Shown: positions 1-8,184 of the stretch, piece by piece
How positions within the stretch are numbered: the first letter of the stretch is position 1
Layout: the number at the start of each line of letters is the position of its first letter
Assembly: GCA_048265065.1 (NCBI GenBank)
Contig: JBLXCH010000109.1
Span: forward strand, 1 to 11,077
Origin: Motiliproteus sp048265065
Lineage (GTDB): Bacteria > Pseudomonadota > Gammaproteobacteria > Pseudomonadales > Balneatricaceae
Reading direction: 5' to 3'
DNA: 11,077 nt
The notes under the pieces: model-generated
What the model saw: only the letters and a program-made list of their open reading frames with translations
What the model was told of the DNA's origin: nothing
Databases searched by the model: none
Made by a program: the position numbers and the translations under genes

Positions 1-1
1 C

Positions 2-3000
2 CTAGCGTTAGTTGCGTCACGTTTACGTGGTGAAACAGCAACCTTTGAACTGAAAGATGCTGAAGGCAACGTTGTTGTTGAAGAAGGTCGTCGCATTACT
101 GCTCGTCATATTCGTACGCTTGAAAAGAGCAATTTGACTGAGCTTGAAGTTCCAAAGCAATACATGGTCGGTAAGTCACTGGCTGAAGACATGGTTCACC
201 CATCAACAGGTGAAGTTATTGCTGATACCAACACAGAAATTACTGAAGAGTTGTTGGATCAATTGTTGGATGCTGGTTTCAAGAGCTTTAAAACGCTATA
301 TGTGAATGACTTGGACTGCGGTCCGTTCATGTCTGAAACCTTGCGTATCGATCCGACTAGTAATCAGTTAGAAGCCTTGGTTGAAATTTACCGGATGATG
401 CGTCCTGGCGAGCCACCAACTAAAGAATCTGCTGAAACATTATTCCAGAACTTATTCTTCTCTTTAGATCGTTATGATCTTTCTGAAGTGGGTCGAATGA
501 AGTTCAACCGTCGCCTAGGTCGTGAAGAAATCCTTGGCGCTGGCGTTTTAGATACAGATGACATCATTGCTGTTATGCAGACATTGATCGGTATTCGTAA
601 CGGTAAAGGCGTGGTGGATGACATCGATCACCTGGGTAACCGTCGTATCCGTTCTGTTGGCGAAATGGCAGAAAACCAATTCCGCGTTGGTCTTGTTCGT
701 GTTGAGCGTGCCGTTCGTGAACGTCTATCAATGGCAGAGTCTGACGGTTTGATGCCACAAGATTTGATTAATGCTAAGCCTGTTGCTGCTGCTGTTAAAG
801 AGTTCTTTGGTTCTAGTCAGCTGTCTCAGTTCATGGACCAAAACAATCCGCTTTCAGAAGTGACGCACAAACGTCGTGTTTCTGCATTAGGCCCAGGTGG
901 TTTGACTCGTGAGCGTGCTGGCTTTGAAGTCCGCGACGTACACCCAACTCATTACGGTCGTGTATGTCCTATCGAAACGCCTGAAGGTCCAAACATTGGT
1001 TTGATCAACTCGCTTTCAACTTATGCGCGTACCAACAGCTATGGTTTCCTAGAAAGTCCTTACCGTAAAGTGAACGACGGTATCGTTACTGATGATATCG
1101 AATACTTGTCGGCGATTGACGAAGCTGAATGCGTTATCGCACAGGCTAGCGCAACCATGGATGACAACAATCAGCTAACTGATGATTTGGTTGCTGTTCG
1201 TCACATGAACGAATTTACCGTTATGCCTCCAGAGCGCGTTGACTATATGGACGTGTCACCACGTCAGGTCGTCTCTGTGGCAGCGTCATTGATTCCGTTC
1301 CTTGAGCACGATGATGCTAACCGAGCCTTGATGGGTTCAAACATGCAACGCCAAGCAGTACCAACACTTAAGGCTCAGAAGCCTTTAGTTGGTACAGGTA
1401 TGGAACGCAACGTTGCACGTGACTCTGGTGTTTGTGTTGTTGCTAAGCGTGGCGGTGTGATTGAGTCTGTTGATGCAGGCCGAATCGTAGTTCGCGTTAA
1501 TGATGATGAGCTGACAGCGGGTGAGGCAGGTGTTGATATCTACAACCTGACCAAGTATGTCCGTTCTAACCAGAATACGTGTATTAACCAACGTCCTCTT
1601 GTGAAAGTTGGGGATGCGGTTGAGCGTAATGACATCATGGCTGATGGCCCGTCTGTTGATATGGGTGAGCTAGCGCTTGGTCAAAACATGCGTATCGCTT
1701 TCATGCCTTGGCATGGTTACAACTTTGAGGATTCGATCCTTATTTCTGAGCGTGTTGTTGAAGAAGATCGCTTTACTACGATTCATATTCAAGAGCTTAC
1801 CTGTGTTGCTCGTGACACCAAGTTAGGGCCTGAAGAAATTACTTCAGATATTCCCAATGTCGGTGAAGGCGCACTGGGTAAGTTAGACGAGTCCGGTATC
1901 GTATACATCGGTGCAGAAGTAGGTCCTGGTGATATCTTGGTTGGTAAAGTGACGCCTAAGGGTGAAACGCAACTGACACCAGAAGAAAAACTACTACGTG
2001 CAATCTTTGGTGAAAAAGCGTCTGACGTTAAAGACACTTCATTGCGCGTTAAAACAGGGACTGTAGGTACTGTTATCGACGTGCAAGTCTTTACTCGTGA
2101 CGGCGTTGAAAAAGATGCTCGAGCTATCGAAATTGAAGAAGAACAACTTTCTTCGGTACGTAAAGATTTGAATGATGAGTTCCGCATTGTTGAAGGCGCA
2201 ACGTTTGAGCGCTTACAGAATGCGTTAGTTGGTGCCGTTGTTAACGGTGGTCCTGAACTCAAGAAGGGCGACAAGATTACTGCTGACTACTTGCAGGGCC
2301 TAGAGCGTGCAGAGTGGTTCAAGATTCGTGTTGCTGATGACAGCTTGCTAGAAATGCTTGAATTAGCACAGCAGCAGTTGATCGAGCGACGTAAGCAGCT
2401 TGATGACAAGTTTGAAGACAAAAAACGTAAACTACAGCAAGGTGATGACCTAGCGCCTGGCGTATTGAAGATCGTTAAAGTTTATGTGGCCGTTAAACGC
2501 CGTGTTCAGCCTGGTGATAAAATGGCCGGCCGTCACGGTAACAAGGGTGTTATCTCTGCAATCATGCCGGTTGAAGATATGCCATATGACGAAAAAGGTC
2601 GTCCGGTTGATATCGTGCTTAACCCGCTTGGCGTACCTTCGCGTATGAACGTCGGTCAGGTTCTAGAGACACACTTTGGTGCAGCAGCGAAAGGTTTAGG
2701 TGATCTCATTAATGAGATGCTTGAAGAACAAGCTGAAGTGCAAAAGGTTAGAGAGCTATTGAACAAAATCTACAATGAAGTTGGCGGCACGAAGAAAGAA
2801 GACTTGGATTCGTTTAGCGACCAAGAAATTCTTGAACTTGCAGGCAACCTACGTAATGGCGTACCAATGGCGACTCGTGCTTTTGACGGTGCTAAAGAAG
2901 AAGAAATTAAGAGTCTATTGACACTTGCCGGTATTAACGACAGTGGTCAGGTTACTCTGTTTGACGGTCGTACCGGTGATCAATTTGATCGTCCAGTTAC

Positions 3001-3352
3001 GGTTGGTTACATGTACATGCTGAAACTTAACCACTTGGTTGATGATAAGATGCATGCCCGCTCTACCGGCTCCTACAGTCTTGTGACTCAGCAGCCATTG
3101 GGTGGTAAGGCGCAGTTCGGTGGTCAGCGCTTCGGGGAAATGGAGGTCTGGGCTTTAGAAGCTTACGGTGCTGCATACACCCTGCAAGAAATGTTGACTG
3201 TTAAGTCGGACGACGTGAACGGACGGACCAAGATGTATAAAAACATTGTCGATGGTGATCATCGTATGGAGCCTGGCATGCCAGAATCCTTCAATGTATT
3301 GGTCAAAGAGATCCGTTCCCTCGGTATCGATATTGAACTGGAAAACGAATAA
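2..3352 (+). CDS. rpoB: DNA-directed RNA polymerase subunit beta, 5'-truncated by window edge
   Basis: This is the beta subunit of RNA polymerase, which with beta' forms the catalytic core that makes all cellular RNA. The frame is open from base 2, so 1116 residues are visible. About 235-240 N-terminal residues lie outside (E. coli RpoB has 1342), and the window opens inside the lineage-specific insert near E. coli residue 240. The rifampicin pocket (bases 809-889, GSSQLSQFMDQNNPLSE onward) has the wild-type residues Q, D, S, H, R and S at the usual resistance positions. The two active-site lysines of GDKMAGRHGNKG are at bases 2519-2521 and 2543-2545 (E. coli K1065 and K1073). The conserved C-terminal block that clamps beta' is intact and the gene ends in LENE-TAA. 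The TTG at 134 is internal: the 44 codons before it align with E. coli RpoB (RLRGETA, GRRITARHIR). Its place directly before rpoC is universal in bacteria. Identity is certain. Confidence 0.99.
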   Translation, partial: LALVASRLRGETATFELKDAEGNVVVEEGRRITARHIRTLEKSNLTELEVPKQYMVGKSLAEDMVHPSTGEVIADTNTEITEELLDQLLDAGFKSFKTLYVNDLDCGPFMSETLRIDPTSNQLEALVEIYRMMRPGEPPTKESAETLFQNLFFSLDRYDLSEVGRMKFNRRLGREEILGAGVLDTDDIIAVMQTLIGIRNGKGVVDDIDHLGNRRIRSVGEMAENQFRVGLVRVERAVRERLSMAESDGLMPQDLINAKPVAAAVKEFFGSSQLSQFMDQNNPLSEVTHKRRVSALGPGGLTRERAGFEVRDVHPTHYGRVCPIETPEGPNIGLINSLSTYARTNSYGFLESPYRKVNDGIVTDDIEYLSAIDEAECVIAQASATMDDNNQLTDDLVAVRHMNEFTVMPPERVDYMDVSPRQVVSVAASLIPFLEHDDANRALMGSNMQRQAVPTLKAQKPLVGTGMERNVARDSGVCVVAKRGGVIESVDAGRIVVRVNDDELTAGEAGVDIYNLTKYVRSNQNTCINQRPLVKVGDAVERNDIMADGPSVDMGELALGQNMRIAFMPWHGYNFEDSILISERVVEEDRFTTIHIQELTCVARDTKLGPEEITSDIPNVGEGALGKLDESGIVYIGAEVGPGDILVGKVTPKGETQLTPEEKLLRAIFGEKASDVKDTSLRVKTGTVGTVIDVQVFTRDGVEKDARAIEIEEEQLSSVRKDLNDEFRIVEGATFERLQNALVGAVVNGGPELKKGDKITADYLQGLERAEWFKIRVADDSLLEMLELAQQQLIERRKQLDDKFEDKKRKLQQGDDLAPGVLKIVKVYVAVKRRVQPGDKMAGRHGNKGVISAIMPVEDMPYDEKGRPVDIVLNPLGVPSRMNVGQVLETHFGAAAKGLGDLINEMLEEQAEVQKVRELLNKIYNEVGGTKKEDLDSFSDQEILELAGNLRNGVPMATRAFDGAKEEEIKSLLTLAGINDSGQVTLFDGRTGDQFDRPVTVGYMYMLKLNHLVDDKMHARSTGSYSLVTQQPLGGKAQFGGQRFGEMEVWALEAYGAAYTLQEMLTVKSDDVNGRTKMYKNIVDGDHRMEPGMPESFNVLVKEIRSLGIDIELENE

Positions 3353-3359
3353 TCGTCAT

Positions 3360-3413
3360 AGTTATCCAAAGAGAGGCTTTGCTCAGTAGTCAAAGCCTCT
3401 TATTCCGATAACT
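3360..3413 (+). promoter_or_regulatory. Two-part stem-loop in the rpoB-rpoC gap
   Basis: A perfect 10-bp inverted repeat, AGAGGCTTTG (3372-3381) and CAAAGCCTCT (3391-3400), closes a 9-base loop and can be extended by one G-U pair (3371/3401). Outside it a second perfect 7-bp stem, AGTTATC (3360-3366) and GATAACT (3407-3413), is separated by a small internal loop (4 bases on the left, 5 on the right). No T run follows, so it is not a standard intrinsic terminator. The rpoC ribosome binding site AAAGGAG (3417-3423) starts four bases after the structure. An RNase III processing site, an attenuating or mRNA-stabilising structure, or a device that tunes beta to beta' output are all possible. The pairing is seen directly; the role is inference. 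Confidence 0.7.
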
Positions 3414-3432
3414 CCGAAAGGAGCTGCAGCCG

Positions 3433-6400
3433 ATGAAAGATTTACTGAATTTATTAAAGAACCAAGGACAAGCGAAAGAATTTGATTCTATTCGTATTGG
3501 TCTTGCTTCACCTGAAATGATCCGTTCTTGGTCGTTTGGCGAAGTTAAAAAGCCAGAAACGATTAACTATCGTACGTTTAAGCCAGAGCGTGAAGGTCTA
3601 TTCTGTGCCAAGATCTTTGGTCCAGTTAAAGATTACGAATGTCTTTGTGGAAAGTACAAGCGTCTTAAACACCGTGGTGTTATTTGTGAGAAGTGTGGTG
3701 TTGAAGTTGCACTAGCTAAAGTTCGTCGTGAGCGCATGGGTCACATTGAGCTGGCTAGCCCTGTTGCACACATTTGGTTCTTGAAATCACTACCGTCTCG
3801 TATTGGTTTGTTGCTTGACATGACCTTGCGTGACATTGAGCGTGTCCTTTATTTCGAAACCTTCGTTGTTGTTGAACCAGGCATGACGACCTTAGAAAAA
3901 GGTCAGCTACTTAATGACGAAGAGTACTTCGATGCACTAGAAGAATTTGGCGATGAGTTTGACGCCAAAATGGGTGCTGAAGCGGTCCAAGGCTTGTTGA
4001 TGAGTTTGGATATGGATGGTGAGATCGCGCGCATGCGTGAAGAAATCCCAACCACCAATTCTGAAACCAAGATCAAGAAAATTTCTAAGCGCTTAAAACT
4101 AATGGAAGCGTTTGTTGCCTCTGGCAACAAGCCTGAATGGATGATCCTTGAAGTACTACCGGTTCTTCCACCTGATCTGCGTCCTTTGGTTCCTCTAGAT
4201 GGCGGTCGTTTTGCGACTTCTGACTTGAACGACTTATATCGTCGTGTGATTAACCGTAACAACCGTTTGAAGCGTCTGTTAGAGCTGAGTGCTCCTGACA
4301 TCATCGTCCGTAACGAAAAGCGTATGTTGCAAGAAGCGGTTGATGCGCTACTTGATAACGGTCGACGTGGTCGTGCGATTACAGGTTCTAACAAGCGTCC
4401 TTTGAAATCTTTGGCTGACATGATCAAAGGTAAGCAAGGTCGTTTCCGTCAGAACCTTCTTGGTAAGCGTGTTGATTACTCAGGCCGTTCTGTAATCGTT
4501 GTTGGTCCATACCTGCGTCTACATCAGTGTGGTCTACCGAAGAAAATGGCCCTTGAGCTATTTAAACCTTTTATTTTCTCTAAGCTGGAAATGCGTGGTC
4601 TTGCGACAACCATTAAAGCGGCTAAGAAAATGGTTGAGCGTGAAACTTCAGAAGTGTGGGATATCCTCGCTGAAGTTATCCGTGAACACCCCGTTATGCT
4701 TAACCGTGCACCAACACTTCACCGTTTGGGTATTCAAGCGTTTGAGCCTGTATTGATCGAAGGTAAAGCGATTCAGCTTCACCCATTGGTTTGTGCGGCA
4801 TACAACGCTGACTTTGACGGTGACCAAATGGCGGTACACGTACCGCTAACAATCGAAGCACAGCTAGAAGCACGTGCCTTGATGATGTCTACCAACAACA
4901 TTCTTTCTCCTGCGAACGGTGAGCCAATTATCGTACCTTCTCAGGACGTTGTTCTTGGTTTGTACTTCATGACCCGTGAGAAAATCGGTGCGCAAGGTGA
5001 AGGCATGATCTTCGCTGATACTGATGAAGTTCATCGCGCATACGGTGCTAAGCAAGTTGATTTGCAAGCGAAAGTTAAAGTTCGTATCACTGAGAACGTT
5101 CGTGATATCGAAGGCAATATGTCGTCTAAAACTCACGTTGTAGATACAACTGTGGGCCGCGCGTTATTGTTTGAAATCGTGCCTGACGGCCTGCCATTTG
5201 ACTTGGTTAACCAAGTGATGAAGAAGAAGTCGATCTCTCGTGTATTGAACGAGGCATATCGTCGCTGTGGTTTGAAAGATACGGTTATCTTTGCTGACCA
5301 AATCATGTACATGGGCTTTGCTTATGCAACGCGTTCTGGTTCTTCAGTGGGTGTTAACGACTTCGTTATTCCTGATGCGAAGAAAGCGATCATTGAGGAA
5401 GCCGATGCGGAAGTTAAAGAAATCGAAACCCAGTATGCTGAAGGTTTGGTAACGCAGGGTGAGAAATACAACAAAGTAATCGACTTATGGTCACGTGCAA
5501 ACGAGCGTGTGACAGAAGCGATGATGAACGATCTTAAGGTTGACGTTGTTACCGATAAAGAAGGTAACCAAGTTGAGCAGGATTCTTTCAACTCTGTCTT
5601 TATGATGGCCGACTCTGGTGCTCGAGGCAGTGTTGCTCAGATGCGTCAGCTAGGTGGTATGCGTGGTCTGATGGCTAAGCCGGATGGCTCTATCATCGAA
5701 ACACCGATCGTCGCGAACTTCCGTGAAGGTTTGAACGTACTTCAGTACTTCATCTCTACACACGGTGCTCGTAAAGGTTTGGCTGATACGGCACTTAAAA
5801 CCGCTAACTCCGGTTACCTAACACGTCGTCTTGTAGACGTTGCTCAGGATATGGTTGTTACTGATCATGACTGTGGTACTGACAACGGAATTTTGATCAC
5901 TCCATTAATCGAAGGTGGTGATGTTGTTGTTCCTCTTGGCCACCGTGTACTAGGTCGTGTTGTCGCCAGCGATGTTATTGATCCAACCTCTCAGGAAACG
6001 TTGATTCCTGCAGGTACATTGATTGATGAAGCATGGGTAGGTCGTCTTGAAAATGACGAGCTTCTCTCTTCAGTTGATGAAATTAAAGTTCGTTCTGCGA
6101 TTACTTGTGATACACGTCACGGTATTTGTGCTGCTTGTTATGGTCGTGACCTAGGTCGTGGCCATTTGGTTAACCAAGGTGAAGCAGTAGGGGTTATCGC
6201 TGCACAATCTATCGGTGAGCCAGGTACACAGTTGACCATGCGTACGTTCCACATCGGTGGTGCAGCATCTCGAGCTGCTGCTGTTGATAGCATCCAGGTT
6301 AAGAATGGTGGTGATATTCGTCTTCATAACCTGAAGTTTGTAGAACGTAAAGATGGCGCGTTGGTTGCGACTTCACGTTCTGGTGAGCTTGGTGTGACGG

Positions 6401-7650
6401 ATGAGCACGGTCGTGAGCGTGAGCGTTATAAGCTTCCTTATGGTGCAGTGATTAAAGTTAAAGACGGTCAGGCAGTTGATGCTGGTGATATCGTCGCTAA
6501 CTGGGATCCGCATACTCACCCAATTATCGCGGAAGTTGGTGGTAAAGTTGTGTTCTCCGGAATGGAAGACAACATTACTATCACACGTAAAACTGATGAG
6601 TTAACGGGCTTAAGCAGTATCGAGATCTTAGACCCTAAAGATCGCCCTGCAAGCGGTAAAGATCTTCGCCCAATGGTGACGCTAGTTGACGCTTCTGGTG
6701 AGGAACTCCGTCTTCCAGGATCTGATGCCCCTGCACAGTATTTACTCCCTGCATCCGCGTTATTAAACCTTGATCCGGGTCGTGAGCTAGAAATTGGTGA
6801 CGTTATCGCACGTATCCCGCAAGAAAGTGCGGGTAACAAAGATATCACTGGTGGTTTGCCACGTGTTGCTGACCTCTTTGAAGCACGTAAGCCAAAAGAG
6901 CCTGCAATTCTTGCGGAAATCACAGGTACTGTTAGCTTCGGTAAAGAAACTAAAGGAAAGCACCGTCTCGTTATCACGCCTTCAGAAGGTGATGTTTACG
7001 AAGTGCTTATTCCGAAATGGCGCACGTTGAACGTGTTCGAAGGTGAGCAGGTTGAGAAAGGTGAAGTGGTTTCTGATGGACCATCTAACCCGCATGATAT
7101 CTTGCGCATTTTGGGTGTTGAAGCACTGGCTAACTATATTACGAGTGAAATCCAAGATGTTTACCGTCTACAGGGCGTAATCATCAACGATAAGCACATT
7201 GAAGTTATTGTTCGTCAAATGTTGCGTAAAGTTGACATCACTTCTGGTGGCGACACGCAGCTTATTAAGGGTGAGCAAGTTGAATTCACTCATATGCTTG
7301 AAGAGAACGAAAAAGCAGCGGCAGAAGATAAAATTACTGCCCAGTTTGATCGTGTGCTTTTAGGTATTACTAAAGCCTCTTTGGCAACTGAATCCTTTAT
7401 CTCAGCTGCATCTTTCCAAGAAACAACACGTGTTCTTACAGAAGGCGCAGTGACAGGTAAACGCGATTACCTTCGTGGTCTGAAGGAAAACGTAGTGGTA
7501 GGTCGTTTGATTCCAGCAGGAACCGGCTTGGCATACCACGCAGAGCGTAAGCGTAAGAGTCAAGAAGTCAAAGCCGAAGCCGGTGAATTGACTGTAAGTG
7601 CTGAAGAGATCCAACAAGCTCTGACAGCAGCGCTTAACTCTGAGAGTTAA
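3433..7650 (+). CDS. rpoC: DNA-directed RNA polymerase subunit beta'
   Basis: This is the beta' subunit, which carries the catalytic magnesium site of RNA polymerase. It has 1405 residues (E. coli 1407). The N-terminal zinc ribbon uses C70, C72, C85 and C88. The absolutely conserved NADFDGDQ (458-465) provides D460, D462 and D464. The bridge helix follows at about 769-804. The second zinc site is C814, C892, C899 and C902, the last three shifted by +4 relative to E. coli. The trigger loop starts at about M936-R937 with H940 and is interrupted by the gammaproteobacterial insert SI3 (about 947-1135) before resuming at GGLPRVADLFEARKPKE. The ATG start is set by AAAGGAG nine bases upstream and by the family N-terminus MKDLLNLLK. 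It is very probably cotranscribed with rpoB. Nothing is missing or broken. Confidence 0.99.
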   Translation: MKDLLNLLKNQGQAKEFDSIRIGLASPEMIRSWSFGEVKKPETINYRTFKPEREGLFCAKIFGPVKDYECLCGKYKRLKHRGVICEKCGVEVALAKVRRERMGHIELASPVAHIWFLKSLPSRIGLLLDMTLRDIERVLYFETFVVVEPGMTTLEKGQLLNDEEYFDALEEFGDEFDAKMGAEAVQGLLMSLDMDGEIARMREEIPTTNSETKIKKISKRLKLMEAFVASGNKPEWMILEVLPVLPPDLRPLVPLDGGRFATSDLNDLYRRVINRNNRLKRLLELSAPDIIVRNEKRMLQEAVDALLDNGRRGRAITGSNKRPLKSLADMIKGKQGRFRQNLLGKRVDYSGRSVIVVGPYLRLHQCGLPKKMALELFKPFIFSKLEMRGLATTIKAAKKMVERETSEVWDILAEVIREHPVMLNRAPTLHRLGIQAFEPVLIEGKAIQLHPLVCAAYNADFDGDQMAVHVPLTIEAQLEARALMMSTNNILSPANGEPIIVPSQDVVLGLYFMTREKIGAQGEGMIFADTDEVHRAYGAKQVDLQAKVKVRITENVRDIEGNMSSKTHVVDTTVGRALLFEIVPDGLPFDLVNQVMKKKSISRVLNEAYRRCGLKDTVIFADQIMYMGFAYATRSGSSVGVNDFVIPDAKKAIIEEADAEVKEIETQYAEGLVTQGEKYNKVIDLWSRANERVTEAMMNDLKVDVVTDKEGNQVEQDSFNSVFMMADSGARGSVAQMRQLGGMRGLMAKPDGSIIETPIVANFREGLNVLQYFISTHGARKGLADTALKTANSGYLTRRLVDVAQDMVVTDHDCGTDNGILITPLIEGGDVVVPLGHRVLGRVVASDVIDPTSQETLIPAGTLIDEAWVGRLENDELLSSVDEIKVRSAITCDTRHGICAACYGRDLGRGHLVNQGEAVGVIAAQSIGEPGTQLTMRTFHIGGAASRAAAVDSIQVKNGGDIRLHNLKFVERKDGALVATSRSGELGVTDEHGRERERYKLPYGAVIKVKDGQAVDAGDIVANWDPHTHPIIAEVGGKVVFSGMEDNITITRKTDELTGLSSIEILDPKDRPASGKDLRPMVTLVDASGEELRLPGSDAPAQYLLPASALLNLDPGRELEIGDVIARIPQESAGNKDITGGLPRVADLFEARKPKEPAILAEITGTVSFGKETKGKHRLVITPSEGDVYEVLIPKWRTLNVFEGEQVEKGEVVSDGPSNPHDILRILGVEALANYITSEIQDVYRLQGVIINDKHIEVIVRQMLRKVDITSGGDTQLIKGEQVEFTHMLEENEKAAAEDKITAQFDRVLLGITKASLATESFISAASFQETTRVLTEGAVTGKRDYLRGLKENVVVGRLIPAGTGLAYHAERKRKSQEVKAEAGELTVSAEEIQQALTAALNSES

Positions 7651-7652
7651 GA

Positions 7653-7694
7653 CAGCATATGGTGGCTGATAAATTATCAACCACCAATATGTTG
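7653..7694 (+). promoter_or_regulatory. Long imperfect hairpin just after the rpoC stop
   Basis: Two bases after the rpoC stop, CAGCATAT (7653-7660) pairs with ATATGTTG (7687-7694, one G-U). GGTGG (7661-7665) pairs with CCACC (7681-7685), with A7686 bulged. After one C/A mismatch, TGAT (7667-7670) pairs with ATCA (7676-7679) around a 5-base loop. That gives 17 pairs in 42 bases. No T tract follows, so this is not a canonical intrinsic terminator. It may protect or process the 3' end of rpoBC mRNA. Its right arm supplies the TTG of the next promoter's -35 box. Confidence 0.6.
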
Positions 7695-7720
7695 ACTAAA
7701 GTAAGCGGGGTGATTAAAAT
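7692..7720 (+). promoter_or_regulatory. Sigma70-type promoter for the rpsL-rpsG-fusA-tuf operon
   Basis: TTGACT (7692-7697, 5 of 6 to TTGACA) and TAAAAT (7715-7720, 5 of 6 to TATAAT) are separated by exactly 17 bases. Transcription would start near 7726-7728, about 80 bases before rpsL. The stretch between the -10 box and the predicted start is TTCGCCC, a GC-rich discriminator of the kind linked to ppGpp/DksA stringent control of ribosomal promoters in gammaproteobacteria. This would let the str operon run independently of rpoBC. In RNA reading through from rpoC, GGGGTGA (7707-7713) can also pair with TCGCCCC (7722-7728). Boxes and spacing are seen directly; activity and stringent control are inferred. 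Confidence 0.75.
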
Positions 7721-7735
7721 TTCGCCCCTTCGTTG

Positions 7736-7766
7736 GCAGGGTCCCCTTTTTGAGGATCCTGCTTTT
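7736..7766 (+). terminator. Terminator-like hairpin between rpoC and rpsL (possible leader attenuator)
   Basis: GCAGGGTCC (7736-7744) pairs with GGATCCTGC (7754-7762): nine pairs including one G-U, loop of nine bases (CCTTTTTGA). TTTT follows at once (7763-7766), continuing as GTGTT, so the T tract is short. GC stem plus T run is the pattern of a rho-independent terminator, and the position would end rpoBC transcripts. However, it lies about ten bases downstream of the predicted str start, so RNA from that promoter would also fold it. It is then either a leaky terminator or an attenuator in the rpsL leader. Confidence 0.6.
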
Positions 7767-7775
7767 GTGTTATGA

Positions 7776-7793
7776 GCTTTTTATTTAAAAAGC
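7776..7793 (+). promoter_or_regulatory. Small AT-rich hairpin before the rpsL ribosome binding site
   Basis: GCTTTTT (7776-7782) and AAAAAGC (7787-7793) form a perfect 7-bp inverted repeat around ATTT. It ends three bases before the rpsL ribosome binding site GGAG (7796-7799). The stem is mostly A-T and weak, so it may have no function. It could slightly influence access to the rpsL start or compete with the upstream hairpin, whose loop contains TTTTT. Confidence 0.3.
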
Positions 7794-7809
7794 GTGGAGT
7801 AAAGCTTAA

Positions 7810-8184
7810 ATGGCTACTATTAACCAATTGGTTCGTAAGCCGCGTAAGCGTCAGGTCGTAAAAAGCGATGTGCGGGCTCTTGAAGCTTGCCCTCAGCGTC
7901 GTGGCGTTTGTACTCGGGTTTATACAACTACCCCTAAGAAGCCTAACTCGGCTCTTCGTAAGGTATGTCGTGTACGTTTGACTAACGGTTTCGAAGTGAC
8001 GTCTTACATCGGTGGTGAAGGTCACAACCTTCAAGAGCACAGTGTTGTGCTTATCCGTGGCGGACGAGTAAAAGATTTACCAGGTGTTCGTTATCACACA
8101 GTTCGTGGTGCATTGGATACTTCTGGTGTTAATGATCGTAAACAAGGTCGTTCTAAGTACGGTACTAAGCGTCCTAAGGGTTAA
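7810..8184 (+). CDS. rpsL: 30S ribosomal protein S12
   Basis: S12 lies at the decoding centre on the interface face of the 30S subunit and helps check codon-anticodon pairing. It has 124 residues, the same as E. coli. The family signature TTPKKPNSALRK is at about 40-51. K43 and K88 (in RVKDLPGVRYH), the usual streptomycin-resistance positions, are wild type, so no ribosomal streptomycin resistance is expected from this gene. D89, the residue methylthiolated by RimO in many bacteria, is present. The protein is strongly basic, as the family is. The ATG is preceded by GGAG at 7796-7799 with ten bases spacing. It is the first gene of the str operon, downstream of its own predicted promoter. Its stop codon sits inside a palindrome. 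Confidence 0.99.
   Translation: MATINQLVRKPRKRQVVKSDVRALEACPQRRGVCTRVYTTTPKKPNSALRKVCRVRLTNGFEVTSYIGGEGHNLQEHSVVLIRGGRVKDLPGVRYHTVRGALDTSGVNDRKQGRSKYGTKRPKG

Noticed and set aside
134..136. TTG as a possible start of rpoB
   Set aside because: The frame is open to base 2 and the 44 upstream codons match conserved RpoB sequence, so this TTG is internal and the gene is cut by the window edge.
809..889. Possible rifampicin-resistance changes in rpoB
   Set aside because: All commonly mutated positions in this cluster carry the sensitive residues. The only differences from E. coli are conservative I to V changes.
1789..2274. Antisense open frame of 161 codons inside rpoB
   Set aside because: It is serine/threonine-rich and has no recognisable domain. 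This composition arises when the reverse strand of a highly expressed, codon-biased gene is read, and rpoB is intact on the other strand.
3903..4427. Antisense open frame of 174 codons inside rpoC
   Set aside because: Serine- and arginine-rich shadow of rpoC with no domain or ribosome binding site that I can support.
4499..4756. Overlapping + strand open frame inside rpoC
   Set aside because: Out-of-frame reading of a strongly conserved part of rpoC just before the NADFDGDQ site; no independent evidence for translation.
6271..6850. The segment inside the RpoC trigger loop as a foreign insertion or intein
   Set aside because: It is the known lineage insert SI3 of gammaproteobacterial beta', in frame and without intein splice motifs.
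6516..6977. Antisense open frame of 153 codons in the SI3 region of rpoC
   Set aside because: Another compositional shadow. The + strand protein matches RpoC throughout this region.
7714..8040. Antisense open frame covering the rpoC-rpsL gap and part of rpsL
   Set aside because: It overlaps the predicted promoter, terminator-like hairpin and rpsL; no family resemblance and no ribosome binding site of note.
7810..8184. Possible streptomycin-resistance changes in rpsL
   Set aside because: K43 and K88 are wild type.
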